This document shows positions 15,595 to 23,585 of a DNA stretch of 64,000 nucleotides, in pieces. The stretch comes from JBBAGC01 sp964491265. Its GTDB lineage: Bacteria; Spirochaetota; UBA4802; UBA5550. The notes beneath the pieces are model-generated. The model saw only the letters and a list, made by a program, of their open reading frames with translations. It searched no databases and was not told the DNA's origin. The DNA lies in NCBI GenBank assembly GCA_964491265.1, contig CAZBFP010000011.1, forward strand, positions 1-64,000, given 5' to 3'. Positions within the stretch are counted from its first letter, which is position 1. Each line of letters starts with the position of its first letter. The position numbers and the translations under genes are program-made.

Positions 15595-17880
15595 ATGAAA
15601 CTTAGAAAAAAAATTGCAATAATTGCCGCTTCACTGGTAATAATATCACTTATTACAACTGCGGGTATTTTTATTTCATTTCTTATAATAAAAATACCAT
15701 ACAACACAGAAGAGAAGGCAGATATATCCGGCAGTATAAAAATTTCCCGCAATGACAGAGGTTTCCCAAATGTTGAGGTTAACAGCAGAGAGGATCTTTT
15801 TTTCGCACTCGGTTATATCCATGCCAAGGATCAGCTTAATCTCATGGAATATCAGAGAGCCATCGCAACAGGTGCTGCTGAAAAAATGGCCGAAGGATCT
15901 TCCCTCTATTTAAACAGATTATCTGCAATAATCGGATTCGCGAAAAAATCTGATTCCATATTATCAGATCTCTCCTCTGAAGAAACCGCACTCCTTAACG
16001 AATATTGCCGGGGAATAAATTTTATCCGGCAGAACTTCACCGGTGGTGAAAAGCTCTTAAGAGACTGGGCTCCCGGTGATTTACTATCTATATTATTAAT
16101 GAGGGAATGGGCAAACTCATATCTCCATAATATTGAATTAATGATAAACGTTAATGAAACAGATAAGCCGGGAATTAGGAGAAAATTCAGAAACCAGAAA
16201 TATATCCGCTACTATAATTCAGATCAGGATGATCACCTGAGCATTCTTCGCGGAATAAAAAGCCTGATTGAAAGACATATCGGGATATTTAACAGGGGAT
16301 ATTCAGTATATATAGATAAAAATCTCCATACCGATTCACAGGAAAGTTCCACCCTTTTCAGCTATAATGATTCCATCTCTGTTTATCCCGCATGGTATCC
16401 GGTAAACATAAAACTGGGGGAGAGATCAATTTTTGCCGTTACATCTCCAGGTATGCCCTTTCTCTTTTCATTTACATCGGGAGAACGCGCTTTTTATCAC
16501 TTTAATATAAATGCCGATACGCAGGATTTTTTTATTATTGAAACAGTATTTCGTGACAGCAAAGAACAATACAGGTCTTCCGGCTCAATAAGAGATTTCA
16601 CCCTGCTCCCCGATCCAAAAACTGAAAACAGTCCTGCATCAGCTGCAGAAACGCTTCGTATTACTGACAAGGGCCCTGTTTTGAATGATATTTTTAATAT
16701 TGAATCAGCAGATAGAAGCCTGGTTGTCATTAATTCTATTCTACCCGGATTATCCTATATCCGCTTTCTTCTTTCAATACCTTTTGAAAAGAGCCACGCC
16801 GTAATTTTAAGCGACATAGGAAAAATCGATGCAGCTCCAAAAACCTTTCTACTTGTTTCAAAAGAGAGACGCTCAAAATCTCACTCCGGACTCTTTACCC
16901 CCTATTCAGTTTCATCCGGAATATTTAAAAACGGAAACATCACCACCATCTCAGGAGGATCACGACTCTCCACTACCCGGAATCTTAAGGCTATAGATAA
17001 AACAGGGAGCGATTTAATTCAGGCAGGTGAATTGCCGGGACAGTCCAGCGCAAAAATAATGAGCAATGATTTTAGAATTGCACGATTCAACGAAATACTT
17101 CTCCCGGTACGTGCCTATAATGACAAACAATTTAAGAAGATACTGGATGATACAATTACAATTACCGGTAAAAAGTTTGTACCTCTTTTTCTCTCAATGC
17201 TTGAATCGAATATATTAACATCCGCCAAGCTGACAAGAATCTATTTTAATGACTGGGATTTCCGATCAGATATTGGAGACACCCCACCCTCAATTTTTTA
17301 TTCATTGCTGAACAGTCTTATTCAGGAATCTTATATTGATGCTTTCGGCAAAGATGCAACCAATAACATGCAGCATGCATATCTGCTTTATAACGATTTT
17401 TTCACTGAATTTGCCTCCAACAACAGACAGTTCTTTAATTTCACAGGCAAAGAAAAAATTCATACACGGGAAAGCATATTTGACCTGGCATTTTTAAATT
17501 CCATGAGGTTTTTAAACCGTAAGATGGCTCCCCGCATGGGTGAATGGCAATGGGGGAACCTCATAGCAGACCACTTCACAGTTAATAACCCGCATTTAAG
17601 TTATCTCTCCTATATTTTCAAACATGAAGAATCTCCAATTTCAGGCGGGCCTGATACAATATCACAGACTTTTCTTAATGATCAATTCCGCCCCTTAGAT
17701 ACATCATCACTAAAGGGATACTGCAATTTATCTAATATCCGTTTCTCAACAAATTACTCATACTCTACAAATATTGCTTCGGAATTCTACTACGGAAGAG
17801 CCGCTGAAATAAACAATATGGATATTAAAAAATCAAAGGCTGATTATAGAACAGTAATTAGAAGAAGTGAAAATAATTAA
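15595..17880 (+). CDS. Penicillin-acylase-like (Ntn-hydrolase family) protein, probably catalytically dead
   Basis: 761 aa, the size of a penicillin/acyl-homoserine-lactone acylase precursor. One N-terminal membrane helix (residues 8-33) anchors it outside the cytoplasm. Family landmarks: RNDRGFPNVEVNSREDLFFALGYIHAKDQ (52-80), PAWYPVNIKL (265-274), VTSPGMPFLFSF (282-293), ADTQDFFIIETV (307-318), KGPVL, and late GEWQWGNLIADHF. The expected beta-chain start, SNNW with the N-terminal nucleophile Ser, and the DPHL motif are replaced by RGYSVYI (234-240) and FSYNDSISVY. Autoprocessing and hydrolysis are therefore unlikely. It may be a binding or structural relative. Downstream of the lipoprotein gene. 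Confidence 0.7.
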   Translation: MKLRKKIAIIAASLVIISLITTAGIFISFLIIKIPYNTEEKADISGSIKISRNDRGFPNVEVNSREDLFFALGYIHAKDQLNLMEYQRAIATGAAEKMAEGSSLYLNRLSAIIGFAKKSDSILSDLSSEETALLNEYCRGINFIRQNFTGGEKLLRDWAPGDLLSILLMREWANSYLHNIELMINVNETDKPGIRRKFRNQKYIRYYNSDQDDHLSILRGIKSLIERHIGIFNRGYSVYIDKNLHTDSQESSTLFSYNDSISVYPAWYPVNIKLGERSIFAVTSPGMPFLFSFTSGERAFYHFNINADTQDFFIIETVFRDSKEQYRSSGSIRDFTLLPDPKTENSPASAAETLRITDKGPVLNDIFNIESADRSLVVINSILPGLSYIRFLLSIPFEKSHAVILSDIGKIDAAPKTFLLVSKERRSKSHSGLFTPYSVSSGIFKNGNITTISGGSRLSTTRNLKAIDKTGSDLIQAGELPGQSSAKIMSNDFRIARFNEILLPVRAYNDKQFKKILDDTITITGKKFVPLFLSMLESNILTSAKLTRIYFNDWDFRSDIGDTPPSIFYSLLNSLIQESYIDAFGKDATNNMQHAYLLYNDFFTEFASNNRQFFNFTGKEKIHTRESIFDLAFLNSMRFLNRKMAPRMGEWQWGNLIADHFTVNNPHLSYLSYIFKHEESPISGGPDTISQTFLNDQFRPLDTSSLKGYCNLSNIRFSTNYSYSTNIASEFYYGRAAEINNMDIKKSKADYRTVIRRSENN

Positions 17881-17929
17881 AGTCTGATCAATCGAGGAGA
17901 ATCCGCTGCAATAGTTATCTGAATCCGGT

Positions 17930-17999
17930 ACTATGAGATTCCCGCACCTGTAGTGAGCTTGTCATCATAAAACGAAGTATGCGCGGGAATTACAAGATG
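17930..17999. repeat. Degenerate GATTCCCGC/GCGGGAAT palindromic repeat
   Basis: TATGAGATTCCCGC (17933-17946) and GCGGGAAT (about 17982-17989) are inverted arms around a ~35-bp spacer. The left arm is identical to part of the repeat at 63263-63349. It lies between the acylase-like gene and the groEL terminator. Confidence 0.45.
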
Positions 18000-18030
18000 T
18001 GAATTGTTTCAATCATGAAATTCTATTAAG

Positions 18031-18063
18031 ATATAAGAAAAGGATGCCGCGGGGCATCCTTTT
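18031..18063 (-). terminator. Rho-independent terminator of groES-groEL
   Basis: On the minus strand 11-bp arms AAAAGGATGCC and GGCATCCTTTT (18053-18063 and 18038-18048) enclose a CCGC loop and end in TTTTCTTAT, just after the groEL stop. Confidence 0.8.
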
Positions 18064-18097
18064 CCTGTTATATATCTCTAAGGCTCGGGAGAAAATT

Positions 18098-19747
18098 TTA
18101 GTACATTCCGCCCATGCCGCCCATTCCGCCCATGCCGCCCATACCTGGAGCGCCCATGCCGCCTTTCTCTTCCTCTTTATCAGTAATAAGAACCTCAGTT
18201 GTTGAAAGCATACCTGCAACTGAAGCAGCATTCTGAAGAGCAGATCTTACAACTTTAGCAGGGTCAATAATACCAGCTTCAATCATGTCCACCCACTCAA
18301 GAGAGTATGCGTCAAAACCGAAGCCCGGCTTCTGTGATTTTGCTTTTTCAACAATAACTGAACCTTCAAGGCCTGAATTGCATACTATCTGCCTCATAGG
18401 AGCTTCAATAGCTTTCACAATAATCTGCGCGCCGATCTTCTCATCACCTGTAAGCTTATCAGCAATCTTCTGTACCGCTGCCTGAGCATGAATCAATGTA
18501 AGACCGCCTCCGGGAACAATACCCTCTTCAACAGCAGACCTTGTAGCAGAAAGAGCATCCTCAACTCTGGCTTTTTTCTCTTTAAGTTCAACTTCTGTAG
18601 CTGCACCAACATTGATAACAGCAACTCCGCCTGCCAGTTTTGCTTTTCTTTCCTGAAGTTTTTCTATATCATATTCAGAAGTTGAATCTTCAATATGCTT
18701 CTGGATCTGTGCAATTCTTCCCTGAACTTCTTTCTGAACTCCTGCACCTTCGATAATTGTGGTGTTATCTTTATCTACAATTATCTTTTTCGCTCTTCCA
18801 AGCATCTCAAGTGTTGTATTTTCAAGCTTCATGCCAAGATCTTCAGAAACAACCTGACCACCTGTAATTATGGCTATATCTTCAAGCATTGCTTTTCTTC
18901 TGTCGCCAAAACCGGGAGCTTTTACAGCAACACAGTTAATAGTCTTTCTAAGGGTATTTACAACTATAGTTGCAAGGGCTTCCCCCTCCACTTCTTCAGC
19001 GATTATAAGAAGCGGCTTACCTGACTGGGCAACCTTCTCAAGAACAGGGAGGAGATCTTTCATAGTAGAAACTTTCTTGTCATGTATAAGGAGGTATGCA
19101 TCTTCAAGAACAGCCTGCATTGCCTCAGGATCATTTGCCATATATGGAGAAATATACCCTCTGTCAAACTGCATACCCTCAACTACATCAAGGGATGTTT
19201 CAATTGATTTGGCTTCTTCAACAGTAATAACACCATCCTTGCCGACTTTATCCATAGCATCTGCTATAAGATTCCCTATTTCAAAATCATTATTTGCAGA
19301 AATTGCAGCTACCTGAGCAATTTCCTTCTTATCTTTAATTTCCCTCGAAACTGAAGCAACATAGTTTACTGCACCTTCAACAGCTTTGTCAATCCCCCTT
19401 TTAAGATCCATGGGATTTGCACCTGCTGTTACATTCTTCAGGCACTCTCTATATATGGCTGATGCCAGTATAGTTGCTGTTGTTGTGCCATCACCTGCAA
19501 TATCATTAGTTCTGATGGCAACTTCCTTAACCATCTGAGCGCCCATATTTTCAAAAGCATCATCAAGTTCAATCTCTCTTGCAACTGTAACACCATCTTT
19601 TGTAACAGTGGGAGATCCGAATTTCTTATCTATTGCAACATTTCTTCCACGCGGTCCAAGTGTAACCTGTACTGCATCTGCAAGTTTAACAACACCGTCA
19701 AGTATTGCTTTTCTAGCTTCATCATTATACTTTAATATCTTTGCCAT
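18098..19747 (-). CDS. groEL: Chaperonin GroEL (Hsp60)
   Basis: 549 aa, standard length for the group I chaperonin large subunit, which forms two stacked heptameric rings and folds proteins with ATP. The ATP site GDGTTTATILA and the equatorial AKILKYNDEARKAI start are intact, and the C-terminus is the flexible GGM-repeat tail (GGMGGMGGMGGMY). Second gene of the groES-groEL operon, 41 bp after groES, under the CIRCE operator, and ended by a hairpin terminator. Confidence 0.98.
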   Translation of the reverse strand: MAKILKYNDEARKAILDGVVKLADAVQVTLGPRGRNVAIDKKFGSPTVTKDGVTVAREIELDDAFENMGAQMVKEVAIRTNDIAGDGTTTATILASAIYRECLKNVTAGANPMDLKRGIDKAVEGAVNYVASVSREIKDKKEIAQVAAISANNDFEIGNLIADAMDKVGKDGVITVEEAKSIETSLDVVEGMQFDRGYISPYMANDPEAMQAVLEDAYLLIHDKKVSTMKDLLPVLEKVAQSGKPLLIIAEEVEGEALATIVVNTLRKTINCVAVKAPGFGDRRKAMLEDIAIITGGQVVSEDLGMKLENTTLEMLGRAKKIIVDKDNTTIIEGAGVQKEVQGRIAQIQKHIEDSTSEYDIEKLQERKAKLAGGVAVINVGAATEVELKEKKARVEDALSATRSAVEEGIVPGGGLTLIHAQAAVQKIADKLTGDEKIGAQIIVKAIEAPMRQIVCNSGLEGSVIVEKAKSQKPGFGFDAYSLEWVDMIEAGIIDPAKVVRSALQNAASVAGMLSTTEVLITDKEEEKGGMGAPGMGGMGGMGGMGGMY

Positions 19748-19788
19748 TTTCTTTCCCTTCTTTTAATTTTTTAATTCAGAATAATTCG

Positions 19789-20073
19789 TTATTCAATAAC
19801 AGCAAGAATATCATGCTCATTGAGGAGAAGATACTCATTGTCTTCAAATTTAACTTCAGTACCTGCATACTTGCCGAAAAGAACTTTATCTCCAGCCTTA
19901 ACTCTCATGGGAACCAGATCCTTTCCATCAAGACGTCCTTCACCTGTAGCAACAATTTTACCTCTTTGAGGTTTTTCTTTTGCTGTATCAGGAACATAGA
20001 GAGAACCCACCTTTCCGAAATCTTCTTCAATGAGTTCCACTAAAACTCTGTCACCTATTGGTCTTATAGCCAC
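19789..20073 (-). CDS. groES: Co-chaperonin GroES (Hsp10)
   Basis: 94 aa, the heptameric lid of GroEL. It starts with MAIRPIGDRVLVELIEED; the mobile loop is EDFGKVGSLYVPDTAKEKP and the roof region EGRLDGKDLVPMRV. The loop has GSLYVPD where most have GGIVLPD, a mild departure in the GroEL-contacting segment. First gene of the operon, about 60 bp downstream of the CIRCE element. Confidence 0.97.
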   Translation of the reverse strand: MAIRPIGDRVLVELIEEDFGKVGSLYVPDTAKEKPQRGKIVATGEGRLDGKDLVPMRVKAGDKVLFGKYAGTEVKFEDNEYLLLNEHDILAVIE

Positions 20074-20130
20074 ACTAGCCTCCTTATGAATCTTTATAAT
20101 TTAATAGTTTATTTTTACTTATTTTTGAAA

Positions 20131-20203
20131 ATATTTGTATTGTTAGCACTCGTCTTAATGAGTGCTAACAATACAAATATACAAAACGGGTTTAATATTT
20201 CAA
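20131..20203 (-). promoter_or_regulatory. CIRCE/HrcA operator and promoter of groES-groEL
   Basis: TTAGCACTC (20143-20151) and GAGTGCTAA (20160-20168) form the CIRCE inverted repeat bound by the heat-shock repressor HrcA. The spacer is 8 nt, one less than the usual 9. The symmetry runs on: 20131-20151 and 20160-20180 are perfect 21-bp complementary arms. On the minus strand TTGAAA (20198-20203) and TATATT (20176-20181), 16 bp apart, form a sigma-70 promoter whose -10 overlaps the outer arm. HrcA itself is not in the window. Confidence 0.9.
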
Positions 20204-20250
20204 GCCAAATTTTAAAAAAATTATTCAATCGGAGAGATTTTTGATGAAAT

Positions 20251-20727
20251 TCAGCTTTTAAGAAGGTAATCCGATTTTCCGCCCCTCTTTTCAATAACCC
20301 TGCAGTCCTCAATAATCATGTCCTTATCTACTGCCTTGCACATATCATAGACAGTCAATGCTGCAACAGAAGCTGCTGAAAGGGCTTCCATTTCCGCACC
20401 TGTTTTACCGCTCATCCTTATTTCCGAAAAAATTCTAATGCCGCTATTTTCTTTATCTACATTTATATCAACACCTGCAAAATTGATCTGCAAAGGGTGA
20501 CACATGGGGATAAGCTCAGGGGTTTTTTTAGCAGCCATAATTCCTGATATTCTTGCAACTTCAAGAATATCACCCTTAGGCATAAGCTTCTTCTCTATAA
20601 GCTCTACTGTTTTTATATCCATCCGCACAAAAGCTGTAGCCCTGGCTAATCTTTCAGTAACCGGCTTAGAGGAGACATCTACCATCACTGCTCTGCCGCT
20701 GCTGTCATAATGAGAAAATTCAGACAT
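20251..20727 (-). CDS. moaC: Cyclic pyranopterin monophosphate synthase MoaC
   Basis: 158 aa. MoaC makes cyclic pyranopterin monophosphate in molybdenum-cofactor synthesis, after MoaA. The family core is intact: MVDVSSKPVTERLARATAFV, MAAKKTPELIPMCHPL, and KTGAEMEALSAASVAALTVYDMCKAVDKDM. I set the start at the Met before SEFSHYD (20727), where homologues begin; the frame stays open to 20760. It is a lone moco gene, upstream of and co-oriented with groES but separated by the CIRCE promoter. Confidence 0.93.
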   Translation of the reverse strand: MSEFSHYDSSGRAVMVDVSSKPVTERLARATAFVRMDIKTVELIEKKLMPKGDILEVARISGIMAAKKTPELIPMCHPLQINFAGVDINVDKENSGIRIFSEIRMSGKTGAEMEALSAASVAALTVYDMCKAVDKDMIIEDCRVIEKRGGKSDYLLKS

Positions 20728-20803
20728 AAATACCAACCTGTTAAAAAATTTATAGCCCATTCATGAATGCAGGGAAGAAAAGAAAATCTCAACAAATTCT
20801 TTT

Positions 20804-20954
20804 CCCCCTGTCCCCCAGTGGGGGCACGAGTTAATTATTATTACTTTGTAAATTAAATTTTTATAATTTCTACAACTATTTTATTATTATTTGATACTTT
20901 AAGTCATCAACTCACTCAAGTGTTTCTTTTACGTGCCCCCTCCGGGGGGCATGG
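20804..20954. repeat. Repeat family 1, copy 3 (inverted orientation)
   Basis: Reverse complement of the elements at 1578-1881 and 4517-4784. Arms CCCCCTGTCCCCCAGTGGGGGCACG (20804-20828) and CGTGCCCCCTCCGGGGGGCATGG (20932-20954) flank an AT-rich centre with AAGTGTTTC..., TACTTTAAGTCATC in place of the shared block. Each arm keeps its own small stem although the loop bases differ (AGT, TCC), so the stem is conserved better than the loop. It lies between moaC and pssA. Confidence 0.7.
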
Positions 20955-20968
20955 AGCTGACCCTAATC

Positions 20969-20995
20969 AAAGAAAAAGCCCTGAAATGTCAGGGC
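20969..20995 (-). terminator. Rho-independent terminator of the pssA operon
   Basis: On the minus strand GCCCTGA-CATT-TCAGGGC is followed directly by TTTTTCTTT, the classic stem plus U-run, 45 bp after the pssA stop. Confidence 0.85.
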
Positions 20996-21039
20996 ATATC
21001 AAAGTACTACTGGTTAAATATGACACAATAATAGCCAGA

Positions 21040-21780
21040 TTATTTTAATCTATCAACAAAATTTTTAATCAATCCCCAGATAATATAAGCTGAAACTACT
21101 ACAAAAATTGCCCATGCTTTAAAAAATATTAAAAGAGATATAATAATTAGGGGTGTTATTATTCTGGCTGGAATCCCTTTTTTCCATAGATCTGAAAAAA
21201 GCTTATTATAATCGACTTCAGAAACCATAAGATATGCTGCAAAAAGATAAATTGCAGTATAGACATATAAAGGGAAAACAAGGGTCACTTCACCAAAAAA
21301 AAGCTGATCAGAAACAAGAACCGCTGAAATTGAACCTATAAGAACACCTGCAGCAGGGGAAGGGAGACCGGTAAAACTCTGGCCCGACTCTTCACAATTA
21401 AACCTTGCAAGCCTGTAAACTGCACAAACTGGAAATACAGCAGCTATCATGATCCCGAGACCGATGATGTTGAAATACTCCGGATATTTATATAAATATG
21501 AATGATATGCAAGTACACCCGGAGCAACCCCGTAAGCAACCGCGTCAGCAAGCGAATCAAGCTGCATCCCCAGTTCACTCTCTACCTTCAATGCCCTTGC
21601 TATTGCTCCGTCAAACATATCAAATATGCTTGCCACAAATATAAGCACCCCGGCAATGATAAGATAGTCCACATTTCCAAGGAGAGGGTCATATTTTGAA
21701 GAAAATAATATTGATATAAAGCCCATTACCATATTCGCCATAGTAAAAATGGCTGGTATTACTGATTTCTTTTTCCCCAT
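21040..21780 (-). CDS. pssA: CDP-diacylglycerol-serine O-phosphatidyltransferase
   Basis: 246-aa integral membrane enzyme of the CDP-alcohol phosphotransferase family that makes phosphatidylserine, precursor of phosphatidylethanolamine. The family signature is complete: Asp54, Asp57-Gly58, Ala61-Arg62, Gly71, Asp75 and Asp79 in FDMFDGAIARALKVESELG and MQLDSLAD. About eight hydrophobic segments follow. The MANMVMGF start and LARFN fit the Bacillus-type (class II) enzyme. Last gene of the minus-strand run from 26844, with a clear terminator. psd is not in the window. Confidence 0.93.
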   Translation of the reverse strand: MGKKKSVIPAIFTMANMVMGFISILFSSKYDPLLGNVDYLIIAGVLIFVASIFDMFDGAIARALKVESELGMQLDSLADAVAYGVAPGVLAYHSYLYKYPEYFNIIGLGIMIAAVFPVCAVYRLARFNCEESGQSFTGLPSPAAGVLIGSISAVLVSDQLFFGEVTLVFPLYVYTAIYLFAAYLMVSEVDYNKLFSDLWKKGIPARIITPLIIISLLIFFKAWAIFVVVSAYIIWGLIKNFVDRLK

Positions 21781-21893
21781 AAATTAACCTGTTCTGCTCC
21801 CGCAATAATATAAAATTAGCATATTATAAACTCAATGAATAAATTATGTCAAGACAAATTAAAATAGTATTCTAAATGGCTTGCGGACAATTT

Positions 21894-22466
21894 TCAGCAC
21901 TTCTCTTTCATCTTTTTAATAATTTTTTCACCGTTTTCAATTTTTAAAACCAATCTGTCATATAAAACAGGGTCCCCCCCCCCTATAGATGCTGAATAAT
22001 TGAGAAGAATAAGAGCATGCTTCAGGTCTTTTAAATTTTTCTCCTGCGCAATAAAATCACCACAGTCATCAGATTCAACTACAGTAATTGTCCTATAATA
22101 TCTTTCAGCAATCTCCTCATACTCTTTTATCAGCTCCTCCTTAATCCGGCTCAGATGCTCTTTGTATATTATTTTCTCTTCATTTACTTCAGCAATTTTT
22201 CCCGGACCGCCCTGTACAATTATTTTATATAATCTTTTAGATTCATCGTAATTTCCGGAATTAATCTCCTTAATAAAGATATCTGAGGGATCTTCATATA
22301 TAGAAGAGACTCCGATAAGAGCAACAATAAATGACACCATAATTGCCCCAAGAGCAAAGCTTGTGCCAATCTTCTTTTTAACCCGCATATAAACAACAAA
22401 GGACGGCACAATGACTATAAATATAATCTTTATAATATTTTTAGATAATTCGACCCAGTTTTCCAT
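21894..22466 (-). CDS. Hypothetical membrane protein with a G10 tract
   Basis: 190 aa, not recognised. Two hydrophobic segments at the N-terminus (about 9-26 and 33-52) are followed by a charged, helical, probably coiled-coil region (KIIYKEHLSRIKEELIKEYEEIAERYY) and a Lys-rich end (KIENGEKIIKKMKEKC). A run of ten G on the coding strand (21974-21983) encodes Gly-Gly-Gly; slippage there would shift the frame before the last third. It abuts ddl (one base between) and precedes pssA by 113 bp, so it is co-transcribed with cell-wall and lipid genes. Confidence 0.6.
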   Translation of the reverse strand: MENWVELSKNIIKIIFIVIVPSFVVYMRVKKKIGTSFALGAIMVSFIVALIGVSSIYEDPSDIFIKEINSGNYDESKRLYKIIVQGGPGKIAEVNEEKIIYKEHLSRIKEELIKEYEEIAERYYRTITVVESDDCGDFIAQEKNLKDLKHALILLNYSASIGGGDPVLYDRLVLKIENGEKIIKKMKEKC

Positions 22467-22467
22467 A

Positions 22468-23568
22468 TCAGAATTCTGTCCTTAACATATTTTTTTTATT
22501 TCTGCGCTCAATTGCAAAATCAATAAGCTTTTCAAGAAGAGCGGTGTAATTTAAACCTGAGCGCTCCCAGAGTTTAGGGTACATGCTGATGCTGGTAAAT
22601 CCCGGGATGGTATTGATTTCATTGAGATAATATTTCCCGGTTAAAATATCAATAAAAAAGTCAATCCTGGCCATCCCTGAACAGTTCAATGCCCTGTACG
22701 CTTTTACAGCAGATTGAGACATGTCTGATGCAGTTTCAGAATCAATATGCGCAGGAATAATCAGTTCCGCACCTTCTGAATCGAGATACTTTGCTTCGTA
22801 TGAGTAGAATTCATGTTTCGGCTTTATCTCACCCGGAAGTGAAACTGCAGGATTATCATTGCCAAGTACTGAAAACTCAATCTCCCTTGCATTTATCCCC
22901 TCTTCTACAAGAAGGGCAGTGTCCCAGGAAAAAGCCTCATTCATGGCTGCTGCTATTGATTCTTTATCCTTCACTTTAGTGATACCGACAGATGAACCTG
23001 CACTGCATGGCTTGACAAATATGGGGAATTGAAAGCGTGAACATATCTCTTCAATCAGCCTTTCAGGAAAACCTGTCCATTCATCTTTACCATACTTAAC
23101 CCATGGCACAACAGGTACCCCCGCATCACGGAGGAGTCTTTTAGCAATATCCTTATCCATACCCACAGCAGAACCGGCAACATCTGCACCCGCATATGGA
23201 ACCATTGCAAGCTCCAGAAGTCCCTGGAGAGTACCATCCTCACAGAATGTCCCGTGAACTACAGGGAAAACAACATCAACCGAAACCTCTTTACCCGATT
23301 CTGTATTATACAAATAGAGCTTACCATCACGCTGAAAATGATTAACCAGCCAGTTTCCGCTTTTTTTCAAAGCAAGAACTTTACCGAATGCTTTGTCCTC
23401 AATTATTTCCGGCAGATCCTGTACATACCACCTGCCGTCACAATCTATACCGATTGCAGTCACTTCAAATTTTGACCTGTCAAGATAGCTCACTACAGAG
23501 GCGGCCGAACATTTAGAAACATCATGCTCACCCGACCTCCCTCCATATAAAACACCTACTTTAATCAT
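22468..23568 (-). CDS. ddl: D-alanine--D-alanine ligase
   Basis: 366-aa ATP-grasp ligase that makes the D-Ala-D-Ala dipeptide for peptidoglycan. Motifs: LYGGRSGEHDVS at the N-terminus, GMDKDIAKRLLRDAGVPVVPWV, KPCSAGSSVGI (ATP binding) and LNEINTIPGFTSISMYPKLWE at the C-terminal metal/active site. Length matches the longer DdlA-like class. It lies 17 bp downstream of lysC, which supplies the lysine/diaminopimelate pathway used in the same wall precursor. Confidence 0.95.
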   Translation of the reverse strand: MIKVGVLYGGRSGEHDVSKCSAASVVSYLDRSKFEVTAIGIDCDGRWYVQDLPEIIEDKAFGKVLALKKSGNWLVNHFQRDGKLYLYNTESGKEVSVDVVFPVVHGTFCEDGTLQGLLELAMVPYAGADVAGSAVGMDKDIAKRLLRDAGVPVVPWVKYGKDEWTGFPERLIEEICSRFQFPIFVKPCSAGSSVGITKVKDKESIAAAMNEAFSWDTALLVEEGINAREIEFSVLGNDNPAVSLPGEIKPKHEFYSYEAKYLDSEGAELIIPAHIDSETASDMSQSAVKAYRALNCSGMARIDFFIDILTGKYYLNEINTIPGFTSISMYPKLWERSGLNYTALLEKLIDFAIERRNKKNMLRTEF

Positions 23569-23585
23569 TATAAAACCCGGTTATA

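Noticed and set aside
17999..18231. Small frames on both strands with AHAAHAAH or AAWAEWAAW repeats
   Set aside because: They are other-frame readings of the GGM repeat at the groEL 3' end.
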